Positions 42,973-53,078 of a stretch of 64,000 nt of DNA are shown in pieces. Every line of letters starts with the position of its first letter. Position 1 is the stretch's first letter. The stretch comes from Streptomyces formicae (GTDB taxonomy: Bacteria; Actinomycetota; Actinomycetes; Streptomycetales; Streptomycetaceae). Under the pieces are notes generated by a model. That model was not told the origin of the DNA. It saw only the letters and a list, made by a program, of their open reading frames with translations, and did no database searches. The DNA lies in the NCBI RefSeq assembly GCF_022647665.1, contig NZ_CP071872.1:248001-312000 (forward strand), written 5' to 3'. The translations under genes and the position numbers were made by a program.

Positions 42973-44517
42973 ATGATCGACCCGCCTGTGTCAGCACCCG
43001 CCCGGGGCGGGGCGCGACGGCTCCAGGGCGGGGCGCGGCCGCCCGTCCGCCCCGGCGCGGGTCGGTTCTTCGTCCTCCTCGTCGTCTTCGTCTGCGCCGC
43101 CTGCGGACTGGTGTACGAACTGGAACTCGTCGCCCTCGCCTCGTACTTGATCGGTGACTCGGTCACCCAGGCGAGCGTCGTGCTGTCCGTCATGGTCTTC
43201 GCGATGGGTCTCGGCTCCCTGTTCGCCAAGCGGCTGCGCTGCCATGCGGCAGTCGGCTTCGGACTGGTCGAGGCGGCGCTCGCGCTCATCGGCGGCTGCT
43301 CGGCACTGGTGCTGTACGCGGCGTTCGCGTGGTTCGGCGAGGCGCGGTACGCGCTGGTGGGGTTCTCGCTCGCGATCGGGGTGCTGATCGGGGCGGAGAT
43401 CCCGCTGCTGATGACGCTGATCCAGCGGGCGTCGCGGCGCACCGACGGGGAGCACGACGCGGCGGGCACGGTCGCCGACCTCTTCGCGGCGGACTATGTG
43501 GGCGCACTGGTGGGCGGACTCGCCTTCCCGTTCCTGCTGCTGCCCTGGCTCGGACAACTGACCGGCGCGATGCTGACGGGTGCGGTGAACGCGGTCGCGG
43601 GCGGGGCGCTCGTGCTGTGCCTGTTCCGGCGGGACCTCTCGAGGCGGGCGCGGTGGTGGCTGCTGATCGGCAACGTCACGGTGCTGGCGCTGCTGGCGAC
43701 CGCGACCGCGCTGGCTGCGGACTTCGAGTCGGCGGCGCGACGGGCGGTGTACGGCGAGCCTGTGCGGGTCGCCGTGCGCACGGGCCAGCAGGAGGTCGTG
43801 CTGACCGGCGCGCGGCAGGGGCCGCTCGATCTCTTCCTGGACGGCCGGCTGCGGGTGAGCGGGCGCGAGGAGGCGCGGTACCAGCCGGCGCTGGTGCGGC
43901 CCGCGATGCGCGGGCCGCACGCCCGGGTGCTCGTCCTCGGCGGCGGCGACGGCCTCGCCGCGCGCGAGGTGCTGCGGCATCCCGGCGTGCGCACGGTGAC
44001 GCTCGTCGAGCGCGATCCGGGCATGGTGCGGCTCGCCCGCACGGATCCGGCGCTGTCGGCGCTGAACGGTGAGGTGTTCCGGGACGCGCGGCTGCGGGTG
44101 GTGTACGCGGACGCATTCGCCTGGCTGCGGGGCGCTGTGCGGGGCGGGGACGGGGGCGGTGGGTACGACGTGGTGATCGCGGACCTGCCCGAGCCGGGCA
44201 CGGCGCCCGGCGCGAAGCTCTACTCCCAGGAGTTCTACGGCCTCACGGCGGGCGTCCTCGCGGACGGCGGCCGGGTGGCGGTGCACGCGGGCGCGATCGG
44301 CGCCGACGCGCACGCGTACTGGACGGTCGAGTCCACGATGCGCGCGGCGGGCCTCGCCACGACCCCCTACCACGCCCCGGCGCACCCCGCCCGCGCCTTC
44401 ATCCTGGCGACGGCGGGCCCACCGCCGGGCCTGGGCCCGGGCGTGGTGGATCTCGCGCCCGAGCGGATGACGGGGCTGCCGCCGTCGACGCTGGTGCATC
44501 CGCGGTACGGGGAGTGA
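42973..44517 (+). CDS. Spermidine synthase-like protein with N-terminal membrane domain
   Basis: This 514-residue protein starts at ATG 42973. Residues about 30-255 form 6-7 membrane helices ([40 protein letters not shown]). From about 270 comes the aminopropyltransferase fold: [50 protein letters not shown]. It would transfer an aminopropyl group from decarboxylated SAM, but membrane-fused members are untested for polyamines. The usual DPxDP gate loop reads DLPEPG. Confidence 0.85.
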   Translation: MIDPPVSAPARGGARRLQGGARPPVRPGAGRFFVLLVVFVCAACGLVYELELVALASYLIGDSVTQASVVLSVMVFAMGLGSLFAKRLRCHAAVGFGLVEAALALIGGCSALVLYAAFAWFGEARYALVGFSLAIGVLIGAEIPLLMTLIQRASRRTDGEHDAAGTVADLFAADYVGALVGGLAFPFLLLPWLGQLTGAMLTGAVNAVAGGALVLCLFRRDLSRRARWWLLIGNVTVLALLATATALAADFESAARRAVYGEPVRVAVRTGQQEVVLTGARQGPLDLFLDGRLRVSGREEARYQPALVRPAMRGPHARVLVLGGGDGLAAREVLRHPGVRTVTLVERDPGMVRLARTDPALSALNGEVFRDARLRVVYADAFAWLRGAVRGGDGGGGYDVVIADLPEPGTAPGAKLYSQEFYGLTAGVLADGGRVAVHAGAIGADAHAYWTVESTMRAAGLATTPYHAPAHPARAFILATAGPPPGLGPGVVDLAPERMTGLPPSTLVHPRYGE

Positions 44518-44658
44518 CGGGGCGCTTCTGCCGCTCCGCCGCGTGGGAGGGGCAGGCCCCCCGCCTCCACCCCTGTCCGCGCCCCCGCCCGCGGCGCGAA
44601 GTGTGCCGGTTCTGCACAGAAGGGGTCCGCGCGGGCCGGGTCTGAGTAGGCTCGGGCC

Positions 44659-45525
44659 ATGGAGCATGAGGTGTTCGTTCCGGTACCGGCAGAGACCCTT
44701 CGGCAGGCGCTCTCCGATCCTGCCCGCGTCGCCCGCTGCCTCCCCGGGCTCCAGCAGGACGCCGACGCGGCGGCCGGCCCGCTCGCGGGGAGGCTGAGGA
44801 TCCGCGTCGGCGGACACACGATCACCTACCGCGGCGCCCTGCGGGTCACCCCGAAGGACAGCGATTTCGCCGTCGAGGGCGAGGGCACGGAGGCCCGCGG
44901 TACGGGCTCCGCCAAGGTCGCCCTGACGCTGCGTCTCCTCCCGGCGGAGGGCGGTACGACCCTCGGCTTCAGCGGCACGTCCCACGCGGACGGCCGCCTC
45001 GCCGAACTCCCCGCGGACACGATCCTCCAGGCGGCCATCCGGCTGCTGGACCGTTTTGCCGCGTCGCTGGCCTCCGAGGCACCGGAACCCTCCGCGAGCA
45101 CAGAGCCGGACACCACGACCGACGTCCCCCGAACCGACGACATCGCCGAAACCGAATCCGAAACCGAAGCCGAAGCCGAAACGGACACGGACACGGACGC
45201 GGACGCCGGCACTGGCACCGGGACCGGGACCGACCCCGCGTCCCTCTTCGACGTCGACGTCCCGCCCTCCGCCCTCGACCCCCTGACCGAGGACGCGTTC
45301 GGTGACGGAGACGAGCCCCCGGCAGAGGCCGCGCACGCGCGCCGGACCATGATCGGTCGCAGCGCCGAGGAGGTCGACCACGCGCCGCCCCGCGGCCGCT
45401 ACGCGCCCGTACCCGCGCCGCAGGCCGGCGCGGTCGGTGGCACTCTGCGCTGGATCGCACCCGCCGCCGCGCTCGCGATCGCGTCCGCCGTCGTCGTCGG
45501 GCGTGCGCTGCGGCGCCGCCGGTAG
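44659..45525 (+). CDS. SRPBCC/CoxG-like protein with C-terminal membrane anchor
   Basis: This 288-residue protein starts at ATG 44659. Residues 1-145 form a START-like carbon monoxide dehydrogenase subunit G fold (FVPVPAETLRQALSDPARVA; RCLPGLQQD). A long acidic Thr/Glu/Asp stretch follows at about 150-200 (repeats of ETESETEAE type), then a membrane helix at 263-282 (IAPAAALAIASAVVVG) and an RRRR end. It probably faces the cytoplasm. CoxG helps molybdenum hydroxylases reach the membrane, and such an enzyme is encoded at 49.8-53.7 kb, but they are not adjacent. Confidence 0.75.
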   Translation: MEHEVFVPVPAETLRQALSDPARVARCLPGLQQDADAAAGPLAGRLRIRVGGHTITYRGALRVTPKDSDFAVEGEGTEARGTGSAKVALTLRLLPAEGGTTLGFSGTSHADGRLAELPADTILQAAIRLLDRFAASLASEAPEPSASTEPDTTTDVPRTDDIAETESETEAEAETDTDTDADAGTGTGTGTDPASLFDVDVPPSALDPLTEDAFGDGDEPPAEAAHARRTMIGRSAEEVDHAPPRGRYAPVPAPQAGAVGGTLRWIAPAAALAIASAVVVGRALRRRR

Positions 45526-45545
45526 TCCGCCAGTAGTGTCGGGGT

Positions 45546-46364
45546 GTGAGTAGCGAAGAGAGTGTCCGGCTCACCGCCGGCGATGTCGAGCTGACCGTTG
45601 ACCCCGCGAACGGCTGCCGCATCAGCAGCTTCCGGGTCGGAGGGACCGAACTCCTCCGCCAGGGTCCGCACTACGGCAGTTTCCCCATGGTCCCGTGGTG
45701 CGGGCGCACCGAGAACGGCCGGTTCCTCAACGGCGGTGTCCCCCATCAGTTGCCCGTCAACTCCCCGCCCCACGCCATTCACGGCACCGGCCGCGACGTG
45801 GCCTGGCGGATGGCGCGCGAGGCATCCGGCCCGAGCACGGCCGTGTTCACGTACGAGCTCGGCGACCCCTGGCCATACGACGGACTCGTGACCCAGACGT
45901 TCGAGCTGACCGAGGACTCGCTCACGCTCCAGCTGGGCGTCGAGACGTACGACGTGTCGTTCCCCGCGCAGGCGGGCTGGCACCCCTGGTTCCAGCGCAA
46001 CGCCTTCCCGGGCGGGAAGGACGTGCAGATCGACTTCACCGCGGACTGGCAGGAGGAGCGCGGACCCGACCACCTCCCCACCGGCCGCCGTATCGCCCCC
46101 ATCCCCGGCCCCTGGGACGACTGCTTCGGCATGGAGGACGGCGTCGACGTCACCCTCACCTGGCCGGAGCAGCTGGAGCTCACGGTGAAGAGCCGCTCGG
46201 AGTGGGTCGTGGTCTACGACGAGGAGGCCGAGGCGGTCTGCGTCGAGCCCCAGTCGGGTCCCCCCAACGGCCTCAACACCCACCCGCGCCTCGTCACGCC
46301 CATCGACCCGCTCGAAATGGCTGCGACCTGGAGCTGGCGGAGGCTCGCTCAGGACAGGACCTAA
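45546..46364 (+). CDS. Aldose 1-epimerase family protein
   Basis: This 272-residue protein starts at GTG 45546. FPMVPWCGRTENGRFLNGG, HAIHGTGRDVAWRM and VSFPAQAGWHPWFQRN contain the conserved histidines and Arg of galactose mutarotase-like enzymes. It interconverts anomers of hexoses or hexose-6-phosphates. It runs into pyrE with 10 bases between. Confidence 0.85.
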   Translation: MSSEESVRLTAGDVELTVDPANGCRISSFRVGGTELLRQGPHYGSFPMVPWCGRTENGRFLNGGVPHQLPVNSPPHAIHGTGRDVAWRMAREASGPSTAVFTYELGDPWPYDGLVTQTFELTEDSLTLQLGVETYDVSFPAQAGWHPWFQRNAFPGGKDVQIDFTADWQEERGPDHLPTGRRIAPIPGPWDDCFGMEDGVDVTLTWPEQLELTVKSRSEWVVVYDEEAEAVCVEPQSGPPNGLNTHPRLVTPIDPLEMAATWSWRRLAQDRT

Positions 46365-46374
46365 GCTGCTGGGC

Positions 46375-46914
46375 ATGACTGACGTACGCGCTGAGCTGCT
46401 CCAGCAGATCAAGGACAAGGCCGTCGTGCACGGCAAGGTGACCCTCTCCTCGGGTCGTGAAGCCGACTACTACATCGACCTGCGCCGGATCACGCTGGAC
46501 GGCGAGGCCGCGCCGCTGGTCGGTCAGGTCATGCTCGACCTGACCGAGGAGCTGGACTTCGACTGCGTCGGCGGGCTGACCCTCGGGGCCGACCCCGTCG
46601 CCACCGCGATGCTGCACGCCTCCGCCGCGCGCGGCGAGCGCCTGGACGCCTTCGTCGTACGGAAGGCCCAGAAGGCACACGGGATGCAGCGCCGTATCGA
46701 GGGCGCCGACGTCAAGGGCCGGCGCTGCCTCGTGGTCGAGGACACCTCGACCACGGGCGGCTCGCCGCTCACCGCCGTCGAGGCGGTGCGCGAGGCGGGC
46801 GGTGAGGTGGTCGCGGTCGCCACGATCGTGGACCGCGGCGCCGCCGACGCCATCGCCGAGGCCGGGCTCAGCTATCTGACCGGATACCGGCTCTCGGACC
46901 TCGGTCTCGACTGA
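46375..46914 (+). CDS. pyrE: Orotate phosphoribosyltransferase
   Basis: This 179-residue protein starts at ATG 46375. The PRPP loop CLVVEDTSTTGGSPLTAVE, the catalytic VRKAQKAHGMQRRIEG flexible loop and GKVTLSSGREADYYIDLRR are those of PyrE. It makes OMP from orotate in UMP synthesis. The other pyrimidine genes are elsewhere, as usual in streptomycetes. Confidence 0.95.
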   Translation: MTDVRAELLQQIKDKAVVHGKVTLSSGREADYYIDLRRITLDGEAAPLVGQVMLDLTEELDFDCVGGLTLGADPVATAMLHASAARGERLDAFVVRKAQKAHGMQRRIEGADVKGRRCLVVEDTSTTGGSPLTAVEAVREAGGEVVAVATIVDRGAADAIAEAGLSYLTGYRLSDLGLD

Positions 46915-46959
46915 CCCGGTCCGCCAGGGGCTGACCTGGGGCTTTGCCAAGGGGTGGGG

Positions 46960-46973
46960 GTTTCACGTGAAAC
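46960..46973. promoter_or_regulatory. parS centromere site
   Basis: GTTTCACGTGAAAC is a perfect 14-bp palindrome identical to the streptomycete parS consensus bound by ParB. It lies between pyrE and fbaA. Such sites cluster around oriC, so this window should be within a few hundred kb of the origin. Confidence 0.93.
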
Positions 46974-47089
46974 GTCCCGCCCCTTGGACCGGGCACCGGC
47001 GTGGGCGTCTGGAAAGATAGGTGCGACGATGACGTCGCCCCCAGGTCAGGGCCAAGCAACGCAAACCGCACATCACAAGGAGCGGACAG

Positions 47090-48112
47090 ATGCCCATCGC
47101 AACCCCCGAGGTCTACAACGAGATGCTCGACCGGGCGAAGGCAGGCAAGTTCGCCTACCCGGCCATCAACGTCACCTCGTCCCAGACCCTGCACGCTGCG
47201 CTGCGCGGCTTCGCGGAGGCCGAGAGCGACGGCATCATCCAGATCTCCACCGGTGGTGCGGAGTTCCTGGGCGGTCAGCACAACAAGGACATGGTGATCG
47301 GTGCGGTCGCCCTCGCCGAGTTCGCGCACATCGTCGCGGCGAAGTACGACATCACCGTCGCGCTGCACACCGACCACTGCCCGAAGGACAAGCTCGACGG
47401 CTACGTCCGTCCGCTGCTGGCGGTCTCCGCCGAACGTGTCGCCGCCGGCAAGAACCCGCTCTTCCAGTCCCACATGTGGGACGGCTCCGCCGAGACCCTC
47501 GCCGACAACCTGGCCATCGGCCAGGAGCTGCTGGCCCAGGCCGCCGCCGCCAAGATCATCCTTGAGGTCGAGATCACCCCGACCGGCGGCGAGGAGGACG
47601 GCGTCACCCACGAGATCAACGACGAGCTCTACACCACGGTCGAGGACGCCATCCGCACCGCCGAGGCGCTGGGCCTGGGCGAGAAGGGCCGCTACCTGCT
47701 GGCCGCTTCCTTCGGCAATGTGCACGGTGTGTACAAGCCGGGCAACGTCGTGCTCCGCCCCGAGCTGCTGAAGGACCTGCAGGCCGGTGTCGCCGCGAAG
47801 TTCGGCAAGGCCGACCCGTTCGACTTCGTCTTCCACGGCGGCTCCGGCTCCACGGCCGAGGAGATCGCCACCGCGCTGGAGAACGGCGTCGTGAAGATGA
47901 ACCTCGACACCGACACCCAGTACGCCTTCACCCGTCCCGTCGCGGACCACATGTTCAAGAACTACGACGGTGTGCTGAAGGTCGACGGCGAGGTCGGCTC
48001 CAAGAAGCACTACGACCCGCGCAGCTGGGGCAAGCTGGCCGAGGCGGGCATGGCGAAGCGCGTCGTCGAGGCGTGCGGTGCGCTGCGCTCCACGGGCACG
48101 AAGATCAAGTAG
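47090..48112 (+). CDS. fbaA: Class II fructose-bisphosphate aldolase
   Basis: This 340-residue enzyme starts at ATG 47090 behind AAGGAGCGGA. It cleaves fructose 1,6-bisphosphate using zinc. ALHTDHCPKDKLDGYVRP has the zinc histidine and catalytic Asp; FGNVHGVYKPGNVVLRP and DFVFHGGSGSTAEEI are the other metal and phosphate sites. Normal length. Central glycolytic/gluconeogenic gene. Confidence 0.97.
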   Translation: MPIATPEVYNEMLDRAKAGKFAYPAINVTSSQTLHAALRGFAEAESDGIIQISTGGAEFLGGQHNKDMVIGAVALAEFAHIVAAKYDITVALHTDHCPKDKLDGYVRPLLAVSAERVAAGKNPLFQSHMWDGSAETLADNLAIGQELLAQAAAAKIILEVEITPTGGEEDGVTHEINDELYTTVEDAIRTAEALGLGEKGRYLLAASFGNVHGVYKPGNVVLRPELLKDLQAGVAAKFGKADPFDFVFHGGSGSTAEEIATALENGVVKMNLDTDTQYAFTRPVADHMFKNYDGVLKVDGEVGSKKHYDPRSWGKLAEAGMAKRVVEACGALRSTGTKIK

Positions 48113-48126
48113 GCGCATGACCCCGT

Positions 48127-48161
48127 GAGGGCCCGGCACCGGTCACCGGTGCCGGGCCCTC
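48127..48161. terminator. Terminator of fbaA
   Basis: GAGGGCCCGGCACCGGT (48127-48143) pairs exactly with ACCGGTGCCGGGCCCTC (48145-48161). Confidence 0.9.
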
Positions 48162-48237
48162 ATGTTGCGCGGCGCATGTTGCGCGGTGCGAGGTCCTGTC
48201 GCAGGCGGTGTCACCGGCGGAGGGGGATGATCGGCGT

Positions 48238-49734
48238 ATGGACATCAGGCTGGCGTCGGCCACCGGGCGGTGGATCGTGCTGACGACCGTCCTCGGATCC
48301 AGCATGGCCCTGCTCGACTCGACCGTCGTCAACGTCGCCCTGCCGCATATAGGCGACGACCTCGACGCCGATCTCGCGGACCTGCAATGGACCGTCAACG
48401 CCTATATGCTCACCCTCGCCGGGCTGATCCTGCTCGGCGGCGCGCTCGGGGACCGCTACGGCCGGCGGCGGGTGTTCGTCATCGGGGTGGTGTGGTTCGC
48501 GCTGGCCTCGCTCGCCTGCGGGCTCGCACCCAACGCGCTCGTGCTGATCATCGCCCGGGCCCTGCAGGGCGTCGGCGGAGCCCTGCTCACGCCCGGCTCC
48601 CTCGCCATCATCCAGGCGAGTTTCCACCCCGAGGACCGCGCCCGCGCCGTGGGGCTGTGGTCCGGCTTCGGCGGGGTCGGCGCGGCCGTGGGGCCGTTCG
48701 TCGGAGGGTGGCTGGTCGACGGACCCGGCTGGCGCTGGGTGTTCCTGCTGAACGTGCCGCTGGCCGCGCTGTGCGTGCCCGTGGCTCTGCGCCATGTGCC
48801 CGAGTCGCGGGACCCGGCCGCACACGGGCGGTTCGACGTCCTGGGCGCCGTGCTGGGCGCGCTGGGCCTCGCGCTCGTGACGTACGCGCTCATCGACATG
48901 GCCTGGTGGGCCGGCGTGGCAGGTGTCGCGGCGAGCGCGGCCTTCGTCGTCGTCGAGCGGCGCCGCCCCGAACCGATGCTGCCGCCGTCGATCTTCGCCT
49001 CGCGGCTGTTCACCTCGGTCAACCTGGTCACCGCGTGCGTGTACGCGGCGTTCGGCGGGTTCTTCTTCCTCGCCTCCCTGCAACTCCAGGTCGTCTCGGG
49101 CTATTCGGCCCTCGCCGCGGGGACCGCGCTGCTGCCCACCACCGTGCTGATGCTCCTGTTCTCCGCCCGCTCGGGGGCGCTGGGGGAGCGGATCGGCCCC
49201 CGTATCCCCCTCACCGTCGGCCCGCTGCTCTGCGCGGCCGGGATGCTGCTGATGCTGCGCGTCGGTGCGAACGCCTCGTACGTCGCCGACGTCCTGCCCG
49301 CGACGCTGGTGCTCGGCCTCGGCATGGTGACCCTGGTCGCCCCGCTCACCGCCACCGTCCTGGCCTCCGTGGACACCGCCAGGGCGGGCATCGCCAGCGG
49401 TATCAACAACGCGGCCGCCCGCGCGGCGGGTCTCCTCGCGGTGGCCGCGCTGCCGCTGCTGGCCGGGATGGGGCCGGAGGCGTACCGGGTCCCGGAGGAG
49501 TTCGCGGCGACCTTCCGGCGGGCGATGCCGATGTGTGCGGGCGTGCTCGTGCTGGGCGCGGTCATTGCGTGGGCGATGATCCGGCGACCGTCGGCGACGC
49601 GCGCCCAGCCCGAGTGCAAGGTGCAGTGCGGGGTCGGTGCGCCCACCCTGGAACACATCGCGCGCCCGGCCCCCGGGGAGGACGGGGAGGACGGGCAGGA
49701 CGGGCAGGACCGTCGGGACAAGACCTCCGGATGA
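48238..49734 (+). CDS. MFS multidrug transporter, DHA2 (EmrB/QacA) family
   Basis: This 498-residue protein starts at ATG 48238 (GTG 48208 is possible). It has about 14 membrane helices. SSMALLDSTVVNVALPHIGD is motif D1 in helix 1, and GDRYGRRRVFVIG is motif A; GVGAAVGPFVGGWLVDGPGW is the antiporter motif C region. It would export drugs or metabolites in exchange for protons. The C-terminal tail is Asp/Gly-rich (GEDGEDGQDGQD). No regulator is adjacent. Confidence 0.88.
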   Translation: MDIRLASATGRWIVLTTVLGSSMALLDSTVVNVALPHIGDDLDADLADLQWTVNAYMLTLAGLILLGGALGDRYGRRRVFVIGVVWFALASLACGLAPNALVLIIARALQGVGGALLTPGSLAIIQASFHPEDRARAVGLWSGFGGVGAAVGPFVGGWLVDGPGWRWVFLLNVPLAALCVPVALRHVPESRDPAAHGRFDVLGAVLGALGLALVTYALIDMAWWAGVAGVAASAAFVVVERRRPEPMLPPSIFASRLFTSVNLVTACVYAAFGGFFFLASLQLQVVSGYSALAAGTALLPTTVLMLLFSARSGALGERIGPRIPLTVGPLLCAAGMLLMLRVGANASYVADVLPATLVLGLGMVTLVAPLTATVLASVDTARAGIASGINNAAARAAGLLAVAALPLLAGMGPEAYRVPEEFAATFRRAMPMCAGVLVLGAVIAWAMIRRPSATRAQPECKVQCGVGAPTLEHIARPAPGEDGEDGQDGQDRRDKTSG

Positions 49735-49818
49735 GCCGCGGGCCGGCCGGTCTCTGGTCGGAGCCTCGGACTCTGCTCGTAGCCTCGGAGCCCCGGAGTC
49801 TGAGCAGGCCCTCAGGTC

Positions 49819-52053
49819 TCAGAGCAAGTCCTCGATCGTCATCGGCAGTTTGCGGATCCTGCGACCGGTGGCGTTGTGGACCGCGTTGGCGATGGCGGCC
49901 GCGACGCCGACCTGACCGATCTCGCCGACGCCCTTCACCCCGAGCGGGTTGACGACCAAGTCCTCGACCTCGATGAGTTCGACGTCCACGTCGGGGGCGT
50001 CGGCGTTGACCGCGACAAGGTATTCGCCGAGGTTGGAGTTGGCCCAGCGCCCGGTCCCGGGCTGCATGTAGTTGGCCTCCAGCAGCGCCTGCCCCAGGCC
50101 CCAGAGCATGCCGCCCATGAGCTGGCTGCGGGCCGTCTTGGGGTTGAGCACCCGGCCGGGGGCGAAGGCGCCGGTCATCCTCCGCACCCGGATCAGTCCG
50201 AGCTCCGCGTCCACGGCCACCTCGGCGAACTGCGCGCCGAACGTGAGCATGCCGTACTCCGCGCCCGGGCCGGGCGGGCTCCAGGACCCGGTGGCCTCCG
50301 CGTCCGGCTGGAAGCACCGCTGCAGCAGGGCCGTGTACGACTCGCTCGACGCCCCCGCGGTCATGACGCCGTTGTGGACGACGACATCGGCCGGAGCCGC
50401 GCCGTGCAATGGCGATCCCGGATCGCCGATGGCCCGGGCGATCATCTGGTTGCGCAGGGCGGTGGCCGCGCTGTGCACCGCGGCGCTGATCATCCCGCTG
50501 CCGGAGGAGCCGACGGCCGCGGCGATGGTGGGCAGGTCGCTGTCACCGTTCTCGAAGCGGCAGCGGTCGAAGGCCATGCCGAGGCCGTCGGCGGCGACCT
50601 GGGTCATGACGGTGGCCACGCCGGTGCCGAAGTCGGGGGTCGCCGCCTGTACGACGGCCGTGCCGTCGGCGTACAGGCGGGCGCGGGCGCGCTGCGGGTT
50701 GACGGGCGAAAAGACGGGGTAGCCGGCCGTGGCCATGCCGGTGCCGATCAGCCAGTTCCCGTCGCGCCGGGAGCCGGGCTCCGGGGTGCGCCGGTCCCAG
50801 CCGAAGCGGGCGGCGCCGCGCTCGAAGCACTCCCTGAGGCCGGTGCTGGACCAGGGGTTGCCGGTGTTGGGGTCGTGGTCGCTGATGTTGCGCAGGCGCA
50901 GCTCGATCGGGTCCAGGCCGAGCTCCGAGGCGAGTTCGTCCATGGCGCACTCCAGGGCGAACATCCCGGACGCCTCGCCGGGCGCGCGCATGAAGGTGGG
51001 CGTCATGGTGTTGCCGCGGATCAGCCGGTAGACGCCCTCGTAGGCGGGAGCGGCGTAGATCTGCGAGGAGAGACCCATCGAGGGCTCCGCCCAGTCGTCG
51101 AAGTGCGAGCCGACCGAGAGCTTGTGGTGGCGGATCGCGGTCAGTCGGCCCTCGCGCGTGGCGCCGACGGTGAGGTGCTGCTCCTGCTCCTCCCGGTGAC
51201 CGACCGAGGTGAACATCTGCTCGCGCGTGAGGGCCAGCTTGACGGGACGGCCGACCTCGCGGGCGGCCATGGCGGCCAGCGCCGGATGGTTGTGGATCAT
51301 GGCCTTGCAGCCGAAGCTGCCGCCGACGAAATGACCGATGACGCGGATCCTCGCCAGCGGGATGCCGAGCAGCTGGGCGACGGTGATCTGGGTGGCGTTG
51401 ACACCCTGGGTCGCGTCGTACAGCACCAGCTCGTCACCCTGCCACTCGGCGGTGGTGGCCGAGGGCTCGATCGGGTTGTGGTTGTTAGCGGCGTAGGTGT
51501 AGGTGGCCTCCACCCGCACGTCGGCCCCCGCGAGGCCCGCTTCGGCGTCCCCGCGCTCGATACGGCCCGGCAGGAACCCGCCGAAGATCCTCTCGGGTTC
51601 GTACGCCTGGTCGCGCCCCTGGTCGATCGTGGTGACCGACGGGGTCTCCTCGTAGGTGATCCGCACCAGGCTCGCCGCATGCTGGGCGCGCTCGTAGGTG
51701 TCGGCGACGACGAGAGCGACCTGCTGGCCCGCGTAGTGGACGATGTCGTCCTGCATGGGGAAGAACGTCTGACCGGGAGCCGCGGTGCCCGCGAGGGAGG
51801 GGACGAGCGGCGGCTGGGCGGCGATCCTCGGCAGGTTCTCGTGGGTCAGTACGGCGAGCACACCCTCCTCGGCCAGGGCGTCGCTCGTGTCGATCGCGGT
51901 GATACGGCCGCTGGGGATGCGGGCTCCGACGATGTACGCGTACGTCAGGCCCGGGACCGGGACATCGGCGGAGTAGCGCGCCGCGCCCGTCACCTTGGGG
52001 CGGCCGTCGACGCGGTCCAGGGCCTGTCCGATGGCCGGCGTTGCCGTGGTCAT
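49819..52053 (-). CDS. Molybdenum hydroxylase large subunit (PaoC/xanthine dehydrogenase family)
   Basis: This 744-residue subunit starts at ATG 52053. The hammerhead domain covers about 1-125, then the two molybdopterin domains (YTYAANNHNPIEPSATTAEW; GHFVGGSFGCKAMIHN). The catalytic glutamate is E711 in KGVGEIGQVGVA. It holds the Mo-cytosine dinucleotide cofactor and oxidises aldehydes or N-heterocycles with water. Its start overlaps the stop of the FAD subunit by four bases. Confidence 0.92.
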   Translation of the reverse strand: MTTATPAIGQALDRVDGRPKVTGAARYSADVPVPGLTYAYIVGARIPSGRITAIDTSDALAEEGVLAVLTHENLPRIAAQPPLVPSLAGTAAPGQTFFPMQDDIVHYAGQQVALVVADTYERAQHAASLVRITYEETPSVTTIDQGRDQAYEPERIFGGFLPGRIERGDAEAGLAGADVRVEATYTYAANNHNPIEPSATTAEWQGDELVLYDATQGVNATQITVAQLLGIPLARIRVIGHFVGGSFGCKAMIHNHPALAAMAAREVGRPVKLALTREQMFTSVGHREEQEQHLTVGATREGRLTAIRHHKLSVGSHFDDWAEPSMGLSSQIYAAPAYEGVYRLIRGNTMTPTFMRAPGEASGMFALECAMDELASELGLDPIELRLRNISDHDPNTGNPWSSTGLRECFERGAARFGWDRRTPEPGSRRDGNWLIGTGMATAGYPVFSPVNPQRARARLYADGTAVVQAATPDFGTGVATVMTQVAADGLGMAFDRCRFENGDSDLPTIAAAVGSSGSGMISAAVHSAATALRNQMIARAIGDPGSPLHGAAPADVVVHNGVMTAGASSESYTALLQRCFQPDAEATGSWSPPGPGAEYGMLTFGAQFAEVAVDAELGLIRVRRMTGAFAPGRVLNPKTARSQLMGGMLWGLGQALLEANYMQPGTGRWANSNLGEYLVAVNADAPDVDVELIEVEDLVVNPLGVKGVGEIGQVGVAAAIANAVHNATGRRIRKLPMTIEDLL

Positions 52054-53045
52054 GCCGGGCTCCCGTTCCCCGTGAGGGTGTCGAGGGCGCGCACGATCGC
52101 GCGCTGGGCGAGTTCGACCTTGAAGGCGTTCATCGCGGTGGGCCGCGCGTCGGCGAGCTCCACCCGAGCGGCCTGCACGAAGTTCGCCCGCTCCGCGACC
52201 GCCCCGATCAGGAAGTCCTCCGCGCGTCGGGCACGCCAGGGCTTGGTGGCCACACCGCCGAGGGCCATCCGTACGTCCGCCACGGTGTCGTCCACGAGCG
52301 ACAGCGCCACGGCCACGGAGGCCAGGGCGAACTCGTAGGACTCCCGGTCGCGGACCTTCAGATACAGGGACGTGCGGGCGACCGGTGCGGCCGGCACCTC
52401 GATGGCGGTGATCAGCTCGCCGTGTGCCATGGGGTGCTCGCGGTGCGGGGTGTCGCCGGGCAGCAGGAAGAAGTCGTCGATGGCGTAGGTGCGCTCGCCG
52501 TCGGCCCCCTGCGTGAGCACCTTGGCGTCGAGGGCCATGAGGGCCACTGCCACGTCGGAGGGGTGCGTGGCGATGCAGTGGTCGCTGGTGCCCAGCACCG
52601 CGTGCCCGCGGCTGAAGCCCTCGATCGCGGAGCAGCCGGTGCCGGGCTCCCGCTTGTTGCAGGGTGACTCGGCATCGCGGAAGTACGAGCAGCGCACGCG
52701 CTGGAGCAGATTGCCCCCCATGGAGGCCATGTGCCGGAGCTGCGCCGAGGCGCCGAGCTCCAGGGCCTGGGCGATGACCGGGAAGCGCTCCCGGACGGCG
52801 GGTGCCGCGGCGACCTCGCTCATCCGGGCCAGGGAGCCGATGCGCAGGCCCCCCTCAGGAGTGGCGTCGATCCCGGTGAGGGGGAGGTCGTTGATGTCGA
52901 CCAGGCGGCGGGGGGTGAGGACGTTCTGGCGGAGTAGGTCCACCTCTGTGGTGCCGCCGGCGAGGAAGTCGCTGGTGGGGTCGGAGCTGACGGCGGCGAT
53001 CGCGCTGGCCGTGTCAGGGGCGCGGGAGTAGGTGATGGGCCGCAC
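52050..53045 (-). CDS. Molybdenum hydroxylase FAD subunit with 4Fe-4S insert (PaoB-like)
   Basis: This 331-residue subunit starts at ATG 53045 (MRPITYSRAPDTASA). SDFLAGGTTEVDLLRQNVL binds FAD. The cysteine insert RVRCSYFRDAESPCNKREPG then TGCSAIEG matches the extra 4Fe-4S cluster site known from E. coli PaoB. SMGGNLLQR precedes it. It passes electrons from the Fe-S subunit to the final acceptor. Confidence 0.9.
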   Translation of the reverse strand: MRPITYSRAPDTASAIAAVSSDPTSDFLAGGTTEVDLLRQNVLTPRRLVDINDLPLTGIDATPEGGLRIGSLARMSEVAAAPAVRERFPVIAQALELGASAQLRHMASMGGNLLQRVRCSYFRDAESPCNKREPGTGCSAIEGFSRGHAVLGTSDHCIATHPSDVAVALMALDAKVLTQGADGERTYAIDDFFLLPGDTPHREHPMAHGELITAIEVPAAPVARTSLYLKVRDRESYEFALASVAVALSLVDDTVADVRMALGGVATKPWRARRAEDFLIGAVAERANFVQAARVELADARPTAMNAFKVELAQRAIVRALDTLTGNGSPA

Positions 53046-53078
53046 GGCGGGCTCCCTGTGCTCGGTTCGGTGACGTTC

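Noticed and set aside
44659..45525. Assignment as the CoxG maturation factor of the molybdenum hydroxylase in this window
   Set aside because: The fold fits, but the gene lies about 4 kb away with unrelated core genes between, so a specific link is not supported.
46868..48139. Long open frame opposite fbaA
   Set aside because: A shadow of the aldolase reading frame; no conserved motif.
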